Assembly (NCBI RefSeq): GCF_900445235.1
Contig: NZ_UFSM01000004.1
Location: 1 to 64,000, forward strand
Direction of reading: 5' to 3'
Source: Aminobacter aminovorans
GTDB taxonomy: Bacteria; Pseudomonadota; Alphaproteobacteria; Rhizobiales; Rhizobiaceae
Length of the DNA: 64,000 nucleotides
The notes beneath the pieces are model-generated. The model was not told where the DNA came from. It worked only from the letters and a program-made list of their open reading frames with translations, and made no database searches. A program made the position numbers and the translations under genes. Below are positions 55,544-64,000 of the stretch, one piece after another. Each line of letters opens with the position of its first letter. Position 1 is the stretch's first letter.

Positions 55544-56941
55544 GTGACCCTGAACCTTGCTTCCTTCCTCTATCTCGTCTCCGGCATCCTGTTCATCCTG
55601 GCGCTGCGCGGCCTGTCGCATCCGACCACCAGCCGCAAGGGCAACACCTACGGCATGGTCGGCATGGGCATCGCCATCGTGACCACGCTGGCGCTGGCCA
55701 AGCCCTCTGCCACCGGCCTCGGCCTGATCGTGCTCGGCCTCGCCATCGGCGGCGGTGTCGGTGCGGTCACCGCCCGCCGCATCGCCATGACCTCGATGCC
55801 GCAGCTTGTCGCTGCCTTCCACAGCCTCGTCGGCATGGCCGCCGTGATGGTCGCAGCCGCAGCCATCTATGCACCGGAAAGCTTCGGCATCGGTGCCGTC
55901 GGCGCCATCCACGGCCAGGCGCTTGTCGAGATGAGCCTTGGCGTTGCCATCGGCGCCATCACGTTTACCGGCTCGGTCATCGCCTTCCTCAAGCTCGATG
56001 GCCGCATGTCGGGCAAGCCGATCATGCTGCCGGCCCGTCACCTGATCAACGCAGCGCTCGGCATCGGCCTGGTCGTGCTGATCGTGCTGTTGGTCACCAC
56101 CCAGTCGACCACCATCTTCTGGCTGATCGTGGCGCTGTCGCTTGCGCTGGGCGTGCTCTTGATCATCCCGATCGGCGGCGCCGACATGCCTGTCGTGGTG
56201 TCGATGCTCAACTCCTATTCGGGCTGGGCGGCAGCGGCACTCGGCTTCACGCTGGGCAATCTCGCGCTGATCATCACCGGTGCGCTGGTCGGCTCCTCGG
56301 GTGCGATCCTGTCCTACATCATGTGCAAGGGCATGAACCGCTCGTTCATCTCGGTCATATTAGGCGGCTTCGGCGGCGAGACGGCGGCGGCTGTCGACGA
56401 CGGCATCCAGCGCACGGTCAAGACAGGTGCTGCCGACGACGCAGCGTACCTCATGATGAACGCCCAGAAGGTCATCATCGTGCCGGGCTACGGCATGGCT
56501 GTGGCCCAGGCCCAGCATGCGCTGCGCGAGATGGCCGACAAGCTCAAGGCCAATGGCGTGGAAGTCAAATACGCCATCCACCCGGTTGCCGGCCGCATGC
56601 CCGGTCACATGAACGTGCTGCTTGCCGAGGCCAATGTGCCTTATGACGAGGTCTTCGAACTGGAAGACATCAACTCGGAGTTCTCGCAGGCCGACGTCGC
56701 TTATGTCATCGGCGCCAACGACGTCACCAACCCGTCGGCGCGTGACGACAAGAGCTCGCCGATCTACGGCATGCCGATCCTCGACGTCGACAAGGCCCGC
56801 ACCTGCCTGTTCGTCAAGCGCTCACTCGGCTCCGGCTATGCCGGCATCGACAACACGCTGTTCTACAAGGACGGCACCATGATGCTGCTCGGCGACGCAA
56901 AGAAGATGACCGAAGAAATCGTCAAGGCCATGGATCACTGA
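55544..56941 (+). CDS. pntB: NAD(P) transhydrogenase subunit beta
   Basis: A 465-residue subunit: about nine membrane segments, then the NADP-binding domain dIII (VIIVPGYGMAVAQAQHALREM, HPVAGRMPGHMNVLLAEANVP, GANDVTNPSARDDKSSPIYGMP). Uses the proton gradient to reduce NADP from NADH. GTG 55544 is the only reasonable start after the pntAB stop. Confidence 0.95.
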   Translation: MTLNLASFLYLVSGILFILALRGLSHPTTSRKGNTYGMVGMGIAIVTTLALAKPSATGLGLIVLGLAIGGGVGAVTARRIAMTSMPQLVAAFHSLVGMAAVMVAAAAIYAPESFGIGAVGAIHGQALVEMSLGVAIGAITFTGSVIAFLKLDGRMSGKPIMLPARHLINAALGIGLVVLIVLLVTTQSTTIFWLIVALSLALGVLLIIPIGGADMPVVVSMLNSYSGWAAAALGFTLGNLALIITGALVGSSGAILSYIMCKGMNRSFISVILGGFGGETAAAVDDGIQRTVKTGAADDAAYLMMNAQKVIIVPGYGMAVAQAQHALREMADKLKANGVEVKYAIHPVAGRMPGHMNVLLAEANVPYDEVFELEDINSEFSQADVAYVIGANDVTNPSARDDKSSPIYGMPILDVDKARTCLFVKRSLGSGYAGIDNTLFYKDGTMMLLGDAKKMTEEIVKAMDH

Positions 56942-56974
56942 GCCAAAGGTTCACCCATCCACCGCGACAAACAA

Positions 56975-57001
56975 AAGCCCGGCAGAGCCCGGGCTTCTTT
57001 C
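56975..57001 (+). terminator. intrinsic terminator of the pnt operon
   Basis: AAGCCCGG (56975-56982) pairs with CCGGGCTT (56989-56996), followed by CTTTCT. It can serve the minus-strand ligase gene that ends 40 bases away as well. Confidence 0.8.
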
Positions 57002-57037
57002 TACAGACGGCGGTTGCTGGCGAGCTTCTGCCGTGGA

Positions 57038-58276
57038 TTATTCGACCGGCCGCTCGTCGGCGATGACCTTGCCGTCATTGGGCAGGACGCCGGGCGCGAC
57101 GATCTCGACGCCGCCGCGCATCTTGGTCGCAGCCTGCAAGGCTGCTTCGAGTTCCGCCTGCAGTTCGCCACCGGTTGAGCTGGCTTCTGCTTTCAGCAGC
57201 ATGACGTCCTGCTCCGCCTCGCGGCTGACGACGAGGCGAAGGCGGCCAAGCGCCGGGAATTTCCGGCTGATCGCTGCGATCTGGGCCGGGTCGACGAACA
57301 TGCCCTTGACCTTGGTGCGCTGGTCGGCGCGGCCCATCCAGCCGGCGAGCCGCATGTTGGTGCGGCCGCAGGCGCTCGGGCCTGGCAGCACACGCGACAG
57401 GTCGCCGGTGCCGAAACGCAGCAGCGGGTATTCTGGGCTCAGCCGGGTAACCACAACCTCGCCGACCTCGCCATGAGCGACTGCCTCGCCAGTGCCCGGA
57501 CGCACGATCTCGACGATCAGGCCCTCATTGACGACGAGGCCCGAGCGCGCTGTCGTTTCATAGGCGGCTACGCCGAGCTCGGCGGTGGCGTAAGCCTGAT
57601 AGGCGTCGATGCCGGCGCTGGCGATTTCCTGCTGCAGCGAAGCCGGAAACGCAGCGCCGGAAACCAGCGCATGGCGGAACGGGCTGGCAGTTCCTGATGC
57701 CGTCATGCGGTCGAGCAGGATCTTGAGAAAATCCGGCGTGCCGATGTAGCCTGTCGGCTTCAGTACCGTGATCGCTTCGACCTGTTGCTCGGTGTTGCCG
57801 ACCCCGGCCGGGATCACCGCGCAGCCAAGCGCGTGCGCGCCTGCTTCCATCATGTGCCCACCCGGCGTCAGGTGATAGCTGAAGGCGTTGTGGACGACGT
57901 CTTCCCTGCGCATCCCAGAGGCAAACAGGGCGCGCGCTGAGCCCCACCAGTCGTCGCCGCGGCCCTCGGGATCGAAGATCGGCCCGGGGGACACGAGCAA
58001 GCGCTTGAGTGCGCCGGGCCTGGTGGGGGTGAGTCCGGCGAAGGGTGGGTTCTCTGCCTGCAGGACAAGCAGCTCGCTTTTGCGGATGACCGGCACCTGC
58101 TGCAGGGCTGCGCGATCGACGAGGCCGTCCAAGGCAACGGCCTCGAGTTGCTGGCGCAAGGCCGGCGTGGCGTGCAGCGCGCCTTCGAGAAGCGAACGCA
58201 GTCGGGCAAAAAGTGCCGCCTCGCGGGCGGCCGGATCCTGGGTTTCCCCGGCATCGTAATGTGCGTTCGTCACCAT
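57038..58276 (-). CDS. phenylacetate-CoA ligase-like AMP-forming enzyme (PaaK family)
   Basis: A 412-residue adenylating enzyme of the PaaK group: FAGLTPTRPGALKRLLVSPGP as the phosphate-binding region, YATAELGVAAYET, RFGTGDLSR and WMGRADQRTKVKGMFVDP near the end. PaaK proteins activate aryl acids to CoA thioesters. It is downstream of the ABC transporter genes, so it may activate the imported acid (inference). Confidence 0.87.
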   Translation of the reverse strand: MVTNAHYDAGETQDPAAREAALFARLRSLLEGALHATPALRQQLEAVALDGLVDRAALQQVPVIRKSELLVLQAENPPFAGLTPTRPGALKRLLVSPGPIFDPEGRGDDWWGSARALFASGMRREDVVHNAFSYHLTPGGHMMEAGAHALGCAVIPAGVGNTEQQVEAITVLKPTGYIGTPDFLKILLDRMTASGTASPFRHALVSGAAFPASLQQEIASAGIDAYQAYATAELGVAAYETTARSGLVVNEGLIVEIVRPGTGEAVAHGEVGEVVVTRLSPEYPLLRFGTGDLSRVLPGPSACGRTNMRLAGWMGRADQRTKVKGMFVDPAQIAAISRKFPALGRLRLVVSREAEQDVMLLKAEASSTGGELQAELEAALQAATKMRGGVEIVAPGVLPNDGKVIADERPVE

Positions 58277-58323
58277 GGTTCACCTGGAGTTTGAACAAGG
58301 GGCAGGGCGCTGTCCGGAACAGG

Positions 58324-59160
58324 TCACGCCAGCCAGCGCTTGCGCCGCTTGTAGCTCTTGACCTCGCGGAACGACTTGCGACCCTCGCCGCCAATGCCGA
58401 GATAGAATTCCTTGACGTCTTCGTTGTCGCGCAGGGAAGCGGCGTCACCATCCATGACGATGCGGCCAGTCTCCATGATGTAGCCGTAGGTGGCGTATTT
58501 CAGCGCCATGTTGGTGTTTTGCTCGGCCACCAGGAACGACACGCCCTGCTTGCTGTTCAGATCCTTCACGATCTCGAAGATCTCGTCGACGACCTGCGGC
58601 GCCAACCCCATCGACGGCTCGTCGAGCAGGATCATCTTGGGCCGACTCATCATGGCGCGGCCGATGGCGCACATCTGCTGCTCGCCGCCCGAGGTATAGC
58701 CGGCCATCGACGAGCGGCGCTGCTTCAGCCGCGGAAAATAGTCGTAGATCATGTCGAGATCGTCGCGGATGGCACGGTTGCCGTCGCGACGCGTGAAGGC
58801 GCCGGTGAGCAGGTTTTCCTCGATCGACAGATGGCCGAAGCAGTGCCGGCCCTCCATCACCTGAATGCAGCCGCGCCGCACCAGTTCGTTCGGGCTGAGC
58901 CGGTCGACACGGTCGCCGTCGAACTCGATCGAGCCCTTGGTGACTTCACCGCGCTCCGCCCTGAGCAGGTTGGAGATCGCCTTAAGCGTGGTGGTCTTGC
59001 CGGCGCCGTTGGCACCGAGGATGGCGACGATGCCGCCCTTCGGCACATCAAGCGACACGCCCTTGAGGACGAGGATGACGTGATCGTAGATCACCTCGAT
59101 GTTGTTGACCGTCAGTATCGGCCGGGCCGGCTCTACCGCTTTGGAAGCATGTTCAGACAT
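58324..59160 (-). CDS. LivF-type ABC transporter ATPase
   Basis: A 278-residue ATPase: Walker A GANGAGKT, signature TSGGEQQ, Walker B ILLDEPSMGLAP, tail with a basic KRRKRWLA end. This longer LivF with a basic tail is typical of the AMP-ligase/HAAT clusters. I chose ATG 59160; the longer frame to 59295 overlaps the binding-protein gene. Confidence 0.9.
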   Translation of the reverse strand: MSEHASKAVEPARPILTVNNIEVIYDHVILVLKGVSLDVPKGGIVAILGANGAGKTTTLKAISNLLRAERGEVTKGSIEFDGDRVDRLSPNELVRRGCIQVMEGRHCFGHLSIEENLLTGAFTRRDGNRAIRDDLDMIYDYFPRLKQRRSSMAGYTSGGEQQMCAIGRAMMSRPKMILLDEPSMGLAPQVVDEIFEIVKDLNSKQGVSFLVAEQNTNMALKYATYGYIMETGRIVMDGDAASLRDNEDVKEFYLGIGGEGRKSFREVKSYKRRKRWLA

Positions 59161-59179
59161 CAGCAAGTTCCGGGGCATC

Positions 59180-59205
59180 GTCCCTTCCCCATCAGGGGAA
59201 GGGAC
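59180..59205 (-). other. perfect 11-base-pair hairpin after the binding-protein gene
   Basis: GTCCCTTCCCC (59180-59190) pairs with GGGGAAGGGAC (59195-59205) around ATCA. It lies between the binding-protein stop (59222) and the ATPase start (59160) and has no T-run. Confidence 0.65.
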
Positions 59206-59221
59206 TGGGTTCAGGGTAGCC

Positions 59222-60550
59222 TCAGGAGGCGTCGCAGGCCTCGGAACGGGCCGGCCATGGCGCGTTCTTTTCGGCATAGGCCTTGGCATCGGCATCGAGC
59301 AACGGACCGACCTTGTCGCTCAGCGGCGCGATGTAGTCGGACACCTTCTCGTAGGTGGTGCCATTCCAGCTCTGGACGAAGGTTGAGAAGTGGCCGTTGT
59401 GATCAGCGCAGGAGAGCTTGACCGCACCGGTGAAGCCCTCGAGGCCGATTTCCTTGAGCCGCGCCTCGTCGATGTTGAGGCCTTCCAGGCCGCGTCGTAC
59501 GTCCTCGCCGGTGACCACCTTGTTGCCGGTGATTTCCTGGGCTCTGCGAATCGCCTCGGCAATCAGCATCGAATTGTAGATGCCGCGGTTGTAGAGAACC
59601 TGGCCGACCTTGTCCTTGCCCGAGACCTGGCTCTTGCCGGCGTCGACGACGTGCTTCTGGATATCGGCAAGCAGCGGGAAGTCTGCGCCCACGGCATGCC
59701 AGTTCAGCGTCTTGAAGCCCTTGGCGCCATCGCCGGCGCCCTTGGCGTCATCCTCGCTTGGCCACCAGATCGAGATGAACTTCTCCATCGGGTAGTTGGT
59801 CTTCACCGCTTCCTTGACGGCGGTGGCGTTGAGCGCGCCCCAGCCATAGAGGATCATGTAGTCAGGCTTGTCGCGGCGGACGCTCAGCCATTGCGACGAC
59901 TGGTTCTGCATGTCGGCGGCTGCAACCGGATACAGCTTGGCTTCGAAGCCGAGTTCCTTCGACAGCTGCTCGATCAGCGGCAGCGGCTCGCGGCCGAAGC
60001 TGGCGTCGAGATAGATGTAGCCGATCTTCTTGCCCTTGAGCTTCTCTATGCCGCCGCCTTCCTGCGTCGCGATGTATTGCAGGATCTGGGTGAAGCCGTC
60101 CCAGTAGGTCGCCGGCGGGTTGAATATCCAGGGGAAGGTGTCGCCCTTGGCCGAGGCCGACAAGCCGTAGGCCATCGACAGCACGGGAATCTTGTCCACG
60201 GCTGCCTTGGGGATCAGCGGCAGGGTGATGCCGGTCGACCACGGATTGACGATGACCGGCTTCTTGGGCTTCACCGATTCATAACATTCGAGGCCCTTCT
60301 TGGTGTCGTAGCCGGTCTCGCATTCCTCGACGATCAGCTTGACGCCGCCGATGCCGCCGTCGCGCTCGTTGAGTAGTGTCAGGTAGTCGTGCATGCCGTT
60401 GGCGATCGGCGTGCCGGAGCCGGCGAACGGGCCGGTGCGGTAGGTGAACAGCGGCACGTAGATCGAGTCCTCGGCCTGCGCGTCGTGGACGGCGGGCAAG
60501 GTCAGCACTGCTGTTGCGGAAAGTGCGTATAACCAGTTCTTGAGTGACAT
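59222..60550 (-). CDS. ABC transporter substrate-binding protein, branched-chain amino acid type
   Basis: A 442-residue periplasmic receptor with a Sec signal (MSLKNWLYALSATAVLTLP, ending AQA-ED). It has two conserved Cys pairs (EECETGYDTKKGLECYE and SCADHNGH with SEACDAS) common in the HAAT receptors of this cluster type. ATG 60550 follows GGAGGAGAAC. Ligand unknown; aromatic or branched acids are plausible by context. Confidence 0.9.
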   Translation of the reverse strand: MSLKNWLYALSATAVLTLPAVHDAQAEDSIYVPLFTYRTGPFAGSGTPIANGMHDYLTLLNERDGGIGGVKLIVEECETGYDTKKGLECYESVKPKKPVIVNPWSTGITLPLIPKAAVDKIPVLSMAYGLSASAKGDTFPWIFNPPATYWDGFTQILQYIATQEGGGIEKLKGKKIGYIYLDASFGREPLPLIEQLSKELGFEAKLYPVAAADMQNQSSQWLSVRRDKPDYMILYGWGALNATAVKEAVKTNYPMEKFISIWWPSEDDAKGAGDGAKGFKTLNWHAVGADFPLLADIQKHVVDAGKSQVSGKDKVGQVLYNRGIYNSMLIAEAIRRAQEITGNKVVTGEDVRRGLEGLNIDEARLKEIGLEGFTGAVKLSCADHNGHFSTFVQSWNGTTYEKVSDYIAPLSDKVGPLLDADAKAYAEKNAPWPARSEACDAS

Positions 60551-60597
60551 GACGTTCTCCTCCCTACTTGTTTGCATTTCCGTCTTGTGGGCAGCCC

Positions 60598-61674
60598 CTA
60601 GTAAGGGAAGGGCCACACACGAAGCTTCTGCTTGGCGATCTGCCAGAGCCGCGCGAGGCCGTGCGGTTCGACGATCAGGAAAAAGATGATGAGGGCGCCG
60701 ACGATCAGATAGGTCAGGTGCTCCACGGTCGCGGCGGCGATCGGCAGGCCGAGCGCCTCGGGGAGCCCGCGGATGATGATCGGCAGGATATGGATCAGGG
60801 CGGCGCCGAAGAAGCTGCCGATCATCGAGCCGAGGCCGCCGATGATGACCATGAACAAAAGCAGGAACGACAGCTTGATGTCGAAGGCCGATGGTTCGGC
60901 GGCACCGAGCCACAGGAACACCATCAGCGCGCCCGAGACGCCGCAATAGAAGGATGACACTGCGAAGGCCAACAGCTTTGCCGGCAGCAGGCGGATGCCC
61001 ATCAGCTGGGCCGCGATGTCCATGTCGCGCACCGCCATCCAGGTGCGGCCGATCCGGCCGTGAACGATGTTGGAGGCAAGCAGGGTCATGACCACGACGA
61101 TGACGAGCACGACCAGGTAGCGCGTCACCGGTGTGGCCGACGGGCCAGTGATGGCGAGGCCGAACAAAGTACGCGCCGGCACCTCGATCGCCCCTGACGG
61201 GTTGTCGTTGTAGAGCCAGCTGATGCGCACGAAGCACCATTGCAGGAAGAACTGCGCGGCCAGCGTCGCGACCGCAAGATAGAAGCCCTTGATGCGCAGC
61301 GACGGCAGCCCGAACAGCACGCCGATGCCAGCTGCGAAGAAGCCCGAGCAGAGGATCCAGACCAGGATGTTGACGCCTGGAAAGATTGTCGAAAGCTTGT
61401 AGGCCGCATAGGCGCCGACGCCCATGAAGGCGGCCGAGCCGAGGGACAAAAGTCCGGTGTAGCCGACGAGGATGTTGAGCCCGATCGCGCCGAGCGACAG
61501 GATCAGGAACGGCACCATCACCGAGGCGAGCAGGAACTCGTTGCCGAACAGCGGCACGACGACGAAGGCAACGAGCAGGATGGCGGCCAGGCCGAGCCTG
61601 TCCTGCAGGATCGGGAACACCGCCTGGTCGGCCGCGTAGCTTTGCTTGAACTGGCCTGTTTCGCGATAGAACAT
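60598..61674 (-). CDS. LivM-type ABC transporter permease
   Basis: A 358-residue permease with about ten membrane segments and the intact LivM motif LVGYTGLLSLGSAAFMGVGAYAAY and the GRTWMAVRDMDIAAQLMGI loop. ATG 61674 is preferred (four bases after the LivH stop region). The gene lies 47 bases before the receptor gene. Confidence 0.9.
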   Translation of the reverse strand: MFYRETGQFKQSYAADQAVFPILQDRLGLAAILLVAFVVVPLFGNEFLLASVMVPFLILSLGAIGLNILVGYTGLLSLGSAAFMGVGAYAAYKLSTIFPGVNILVWILCSGFFAAGIGVLFGLPSLRIKGFYLAVATLAAQFFLQWCFVRISWLYNDNPSGAIEVPARTLFGLAITGPSATPVTRYLVVLVIVVVMTLLASNIVHGRIGRTWMAVRDMDIAAQLMGIRLLPAKLLAFAVSSFYCGVSGALMVFLWLGAAEPSAFDIKLSFLLLFMVIIGGLGSMIGSFFGAALIHILPIIIRGLPEALGLPIAAATVEHLTYLIVGALIIFFLIVEPHGLARLWQIAKQKLRVWPFPY

Positions 61675-61678
61675 GGGG

Positions 61679-62653
61679 TCAGATCCGCTCAATAATCTTG
61701 TCGCCGAACAGGCCCTGCGGCCGGTACAGCAGGAACAGAAGTGCAATGGCATAGGCGAACCAGCTCTCGATGCCGCCGCCGAGCAGGGGCCCCCAGTAGA
61801 ACTCGCCGAGCTTCTCGCCGATGCCGATGATCAGCCCGCCGACGATCGCGCCAGGGACCGAGGTCAGGCCGCCCAGAACCAGCACCGGCAGCGCCTTGAG
61901 AGCCACGATCTCCAGCGCGAAGGAGACATCGGAGCGGGCGCCCCACATGATGCCGGTCACCAGCGCGACCAGGCCTGCGGCGAACCAGACGATGACCCAG
62001 ATCTGGTTGAGCGAAATGCCGACCGAAAGAGCTGCCTTGTGACTGTCGGCTACGGCGCGCAACGCACGGCCGATGCGGGTTTTCTGGAAGAACAAGGCAA
62101 GCCCGACGATCATCGCTGACGCGATGACGGCGGCGGCGATGTCGATCTTCTGGAAGCTGACCAGCCCACCGAGCATCTCGACGTCGACCGAACCGCTCGG
62201 CAGGAACAGCTCGCTGGCGATCATCTGCTTGGGGTCGCCGCCGAACACCATTTCGCCGAGGCCGATCAGCACATAGGTGATGCCGAAGGTGGCCATGAAC
62301 AGGATGATGTCGGGCTGATTGACCAGCGGCCGCAGCACCACACGCTCAACCAGCACCGCAAGCACGAACATCACGACCGCGGTCAAAACCAGCGCGACGA
62401 ACGCGGCAGTGTGGCCAGAGAAGCCTGCGGCCGAGAACTTCTCGTAGAAACCGACGAGGGTGAGCGCCGAAAACACCACCATGATGCCCTGGGCGAAATT
62501 GAATACGCCCGACGCCTTGAAGATCAGCACGAAGCCAAGCGCGATCAGCGCGTAGAGCACGCCCGACACCAGTCCCTCCCACAGGGTCTGCACCAGCAGG
62601 TCGGGCATCTGCACCATCTGGACGAAGGGGTCGATGAAGATGTTGTAGAGCAT
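61679..62653 (-). CDS. LivH-type ABC transporter permease
   Basis: A 324-residue permease with about eight membrane segments: ALIALGFVLIFKASGVFNFAQG and VLVLGGLTSVPGAIVGGLIIGIGE are family features; tail LYRPQGLFGDKIIERI. ATG 62653 follows GAGGGGAAA. Four bases separate it from the LivM gene. Confidence 0.92.
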   Translation of the reverse strand: MLYNIFIDPFVQMVQMPDLLVQTLWEGLVSGVLYALIALGFVLIFKASGVFNFAQGIMVVFSALTLVGFYEKFSAAGFSGHTAAFVALVLTAVVMFVLAVLVERVVLRPLVNQPDIILFMATFGITYVLIGLGEMVFGGDPKQMIASELFLPSGSVDVEMLGGLVSFQKIDIAAAVIASAMIVGLALFFQKTRIGRALRAVADSHKAALSVGISLNQIWVIVWFAAGLVALVTGIMWGARSDVSFALEIVALKALPVLVLGGLTSVPGAIVGGLIIGIGEKLGEFYWGPLLGGGIESWFAYAIALLFLLYRPQGLFGDKIIERI

Positions 62654-62755
62654 CTGTTTCCCCTCAGCCGAACCGGCAGACGGCACGAGCCGGCCAGCGT
62701 GTCGTGTGTCTCGTGTTCTTGCGGAACTTCTCTCTTCCACCAGACTGCTGCATGC

Positions 62756-63535
62756 TCAGTGCCCCACGCCGAGATAGGCTTCGATGACCTTCGGGTCGGC
62801 CTTGACCACGTCGGGCGTGCCGTCGGCGATCTTGTGCCCGTATTCGAGCACCACCACGCGATCGGACAGGTCCATCACCACGCCCATGTCGTGTTCGATG
62901 AGAGCGATGGTGGTGCCGAAATGTTTGTTGAGGTCGAGGATGTAGCGGCACATGTCCTCCTTCTCCTCGATGTTCATGCCGGCCATCGGCTCGTCGAGCA
63001 GCAGCAGTTCCGGTTCCATCGCAAGCGCCCGGCCAAGCTCGACGCGCTTCTGCAGGCCGTAGGGCAGCTTGCCCACCGGCGTCTTGCGGATCGACTCGAT
63101 CTGCAGAAAGTCGATGATGTCCTCGACCACGCGCCGGTGCTCGATCTCCTCTCGCATCGCCGGCCCGTAGCGCAGCATCTGCCAGAAGAGCCCGCGGTGC
63201 ATCTTCAGTGTGCGGCCGACCATGATGTTGTCGAGCGTGGTCATGCCGCGGAACAAGGCCACGTTCTGGAAGGTGCGGGCGATACCCTGGCTCGCGGCCT
63301 GGTAGGGCCGCATGCGCGGACGGGTCTTGCCCTTGTAGGTGATGCGGCCGTGCTGGGGGTGATAGAAGCCGTTGACGACGTTCAGCATTGAGGTCTTGCC
63401 GGCGCCGTTGGGACCGATGATGGCGCGGATCTCGCCCTTGCGGATGTCGAATGAGACGTCGGTGATGGCCTTTACGCCGCCGAACGACAACGACACACCG
63501 TCTACCGCCAGCAGTGTTTCCGATGTCGCGGTCAT
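62756..63535 (-). CDS. LivG-type ABC transporter ATPase
   Basis: A 259-residue ATPase: Walker A GPNGAGKT at residues about 41-48, signature LPYGLQKRVELARAL, Walker B LLLLDEPMAGMN, switch His in IEHDM. The ATG overlaps the stop of the acyl-CoA synthetase gene by four bases. About 100 bases separate it from LivH. Confidence 0.92.
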   Translation of the reverse strand: MTATSETLLAVDGVSLSFGGVKAITDVSFDIRKGEIRAIIGPNGAGKTSMLNVVNGFYHPQHGRITYKGKTRPRMRPYQAASQGIARTFQNVALFRGMTTLDNIMVGRTLKMHRGLFWQMLRYGPAMREEIEHRRVVEDIIDFLQIESIRKTPVGKLPYGLQKRVELGRALAMEPELLLLDEPMAGMNIEEKEDMCRYILDLNKHFGTTIALIEHDMGVVMDLSDRVVVLEYGHKIADGTPDVVKADPKVIEAYLGVGH

Positions 63536-63999
63536 GCGGCGGCCTCAAGCTTTGTGGCTGGCATGGCCTTGGCGTCGGCAATGCGGACGCGGGCAGAGAT
63601 CACGCCCTTGCGACCGTCCTCGAAGGTCACTTCGGTAGAGATGTCGGCAGCTTCGGCACCGCTGTAGAGCGCGTCGACAAGCGGCTTGTAGCGTTCGGCT
63701 ATGAAGCCGCGCCGGACCTTCTGGGTACGGGTCATCTCGCCATCGTCGGCGTCGAGTTCCTTGTGCAGGATCAGGAAGCGATGGATCTGGGCGGCTGCCA
63801 TGCGCGGCTCGGCGGCGAGTGCCCGGTTTACCTCGGCAACGTGCTCGATGAACATCGCATAGACCTCCGGCCGTTGCGCCAGTTCCTGGTACGAGCCATA
63901 GGCGATGTTCTTGCGCTCCGCCCAGTTGCCGACCGCCGTGAGGTCGATGTTGAGCATCACGGTGACGAAGTCGCGGTCCTGGCCGAAGGCCACGGCTTC
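63532..63999 (-). CDS. long-chain acyl-CoA synthetase-like protein (C-terminal part)
   Basis: The frame is open to the right edge of the window, so only the last 155 codons are seen. The segment GEMTRTQKVRRGFIAERY and the preceding HKELDADD match the C-terminal region of AMP-forming long-chain acyl-CoA ligases found in HAAT clusters, where Thr-Gln replaces the common Pro-Thr-Lys order. Coupled to the LivG-type gene (ATGA), it would activate the imported acid. A GTG at 63993 is internal, not a start. Confidence 0.8.
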   Translation of the reverse strand, partial: EAVAFGQDRDFVTVMLNIDLTAVGNWAERKNIAYGSYQELAQRPEVYAMFIEHVAEVNRALAAEPRMAAAQIHRFLILHKELDADDGEMTRTQKVRRGFIAERYKPLVDALYSGAEAADISTEVTFEDGRKGVISARVRIADAKAMPATKLEAAA

Positions 64000-64000
64000 C

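Noticed and set aside
59222-61240. A 672-residue start for the second branched-chain receptor.
   Set aside because: The extra N-terminus overlaps the LivM gene in another frame; ATG 60550 begins a normal signal peptide.

Overview
The window is high-GC DNA of an alphaproteobacterium, most likely Hyphomicrobiales close to Mesorhizobium/Aminobacter. This rests on codon and base composition, the TauXY/Xsc taurine route, the three-subunit PntAA/PntAB/PntB transhydrogenase and the abundance of ABC importers; it is inference, not a database result. I see no rRNA, tRNA, insertion sequence, integrase or CRISPR array. Almost all of the window is metabolic operons for uptake and breakdown of small nitrogen and sulfur compounds.

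Layout. (1) 1-4079: a branched-chain-amino-acid-type ABC importer (3' end of a binding protein, then LivH-, LivM-, LivG- and LivF-like proteins); the LivM gene is broken by one extra base. (2) 4089-8314: a ureide module of Asp/Glu/hydantoin-racemase family enzyme, PuuE allantoinase, allantoate amidohydrolase and an M20 peptidase-like protein. (3) 8586-22260: AmiC-like amide/urea sensor and AmiR-like ANTAR antiterminator, a leader with an intrinsic terminator, a UrtABCDE-type importer, a urease operon (ureE, ureF, fused ureAB, ureC, ureG, ureD), a HupE/UreJ nickel permease and an XRE-cupin regulator. (4) 22291-32545: a complete taurine dissimilation operon on the minus strand (tauABC, tauXY, xsc, a YeiH-type exporter, pta) with divergent tauR. 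(5) 32547-53557: the least familiar region, described below. (6) 53759-56941: pntAA-pntAB-pntB. (7) 57038-64000, minus strand: another branched-chain-type ABC importer flanked by a PaaK-like ligase and the end of an acyl-CoA synthetase.

Region 5 holds a muconate-cycloisomerase-like enolase-superfamily enzyme, a creatinase-fold M24 protein without its usual metal ligands, an ATZ/TRZ amidohydrolase, a glycine-riboswitch unit (DadA-like flavin oxidase, malate synthase G, GlcG), an opine-dehydrogenase-like protein, a dipicolinate-synthase-A-like protein, a hydantoinase-like amidohydrolase, an unrecognised protein, a tautomerase, an isochorismatase-glyoxalase fusion, a cytosine-deaminase-like amidohydrolase, a GntR/FCD regulator, a Rid protein, a CobW GTPase and an NMT1/THI5-type ABC importer. 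Four promoters here carry the same operator, TGATCA-N7-(T/A)GATCA with a 13-base period, each just downstream of a TTGACA box. One operator lies beside the gntR gene. I read this as one GntR-controlled regulon for uptake and breakdown of a cyclic, nitrogen-containing compound. The substrate is not known; a creatinine/N-methylhydantoin-like route ending in glycine is one candidate. The embedded glycine riboswitch unit would then turn glycine into glyoxylate and malate.

The regions fit together as nitrogen salvage: ureides and the unknown compound can release urea and ammonia, which the Urt-urease system handles, while taurine supplies carbon, ammonia and sulfite.
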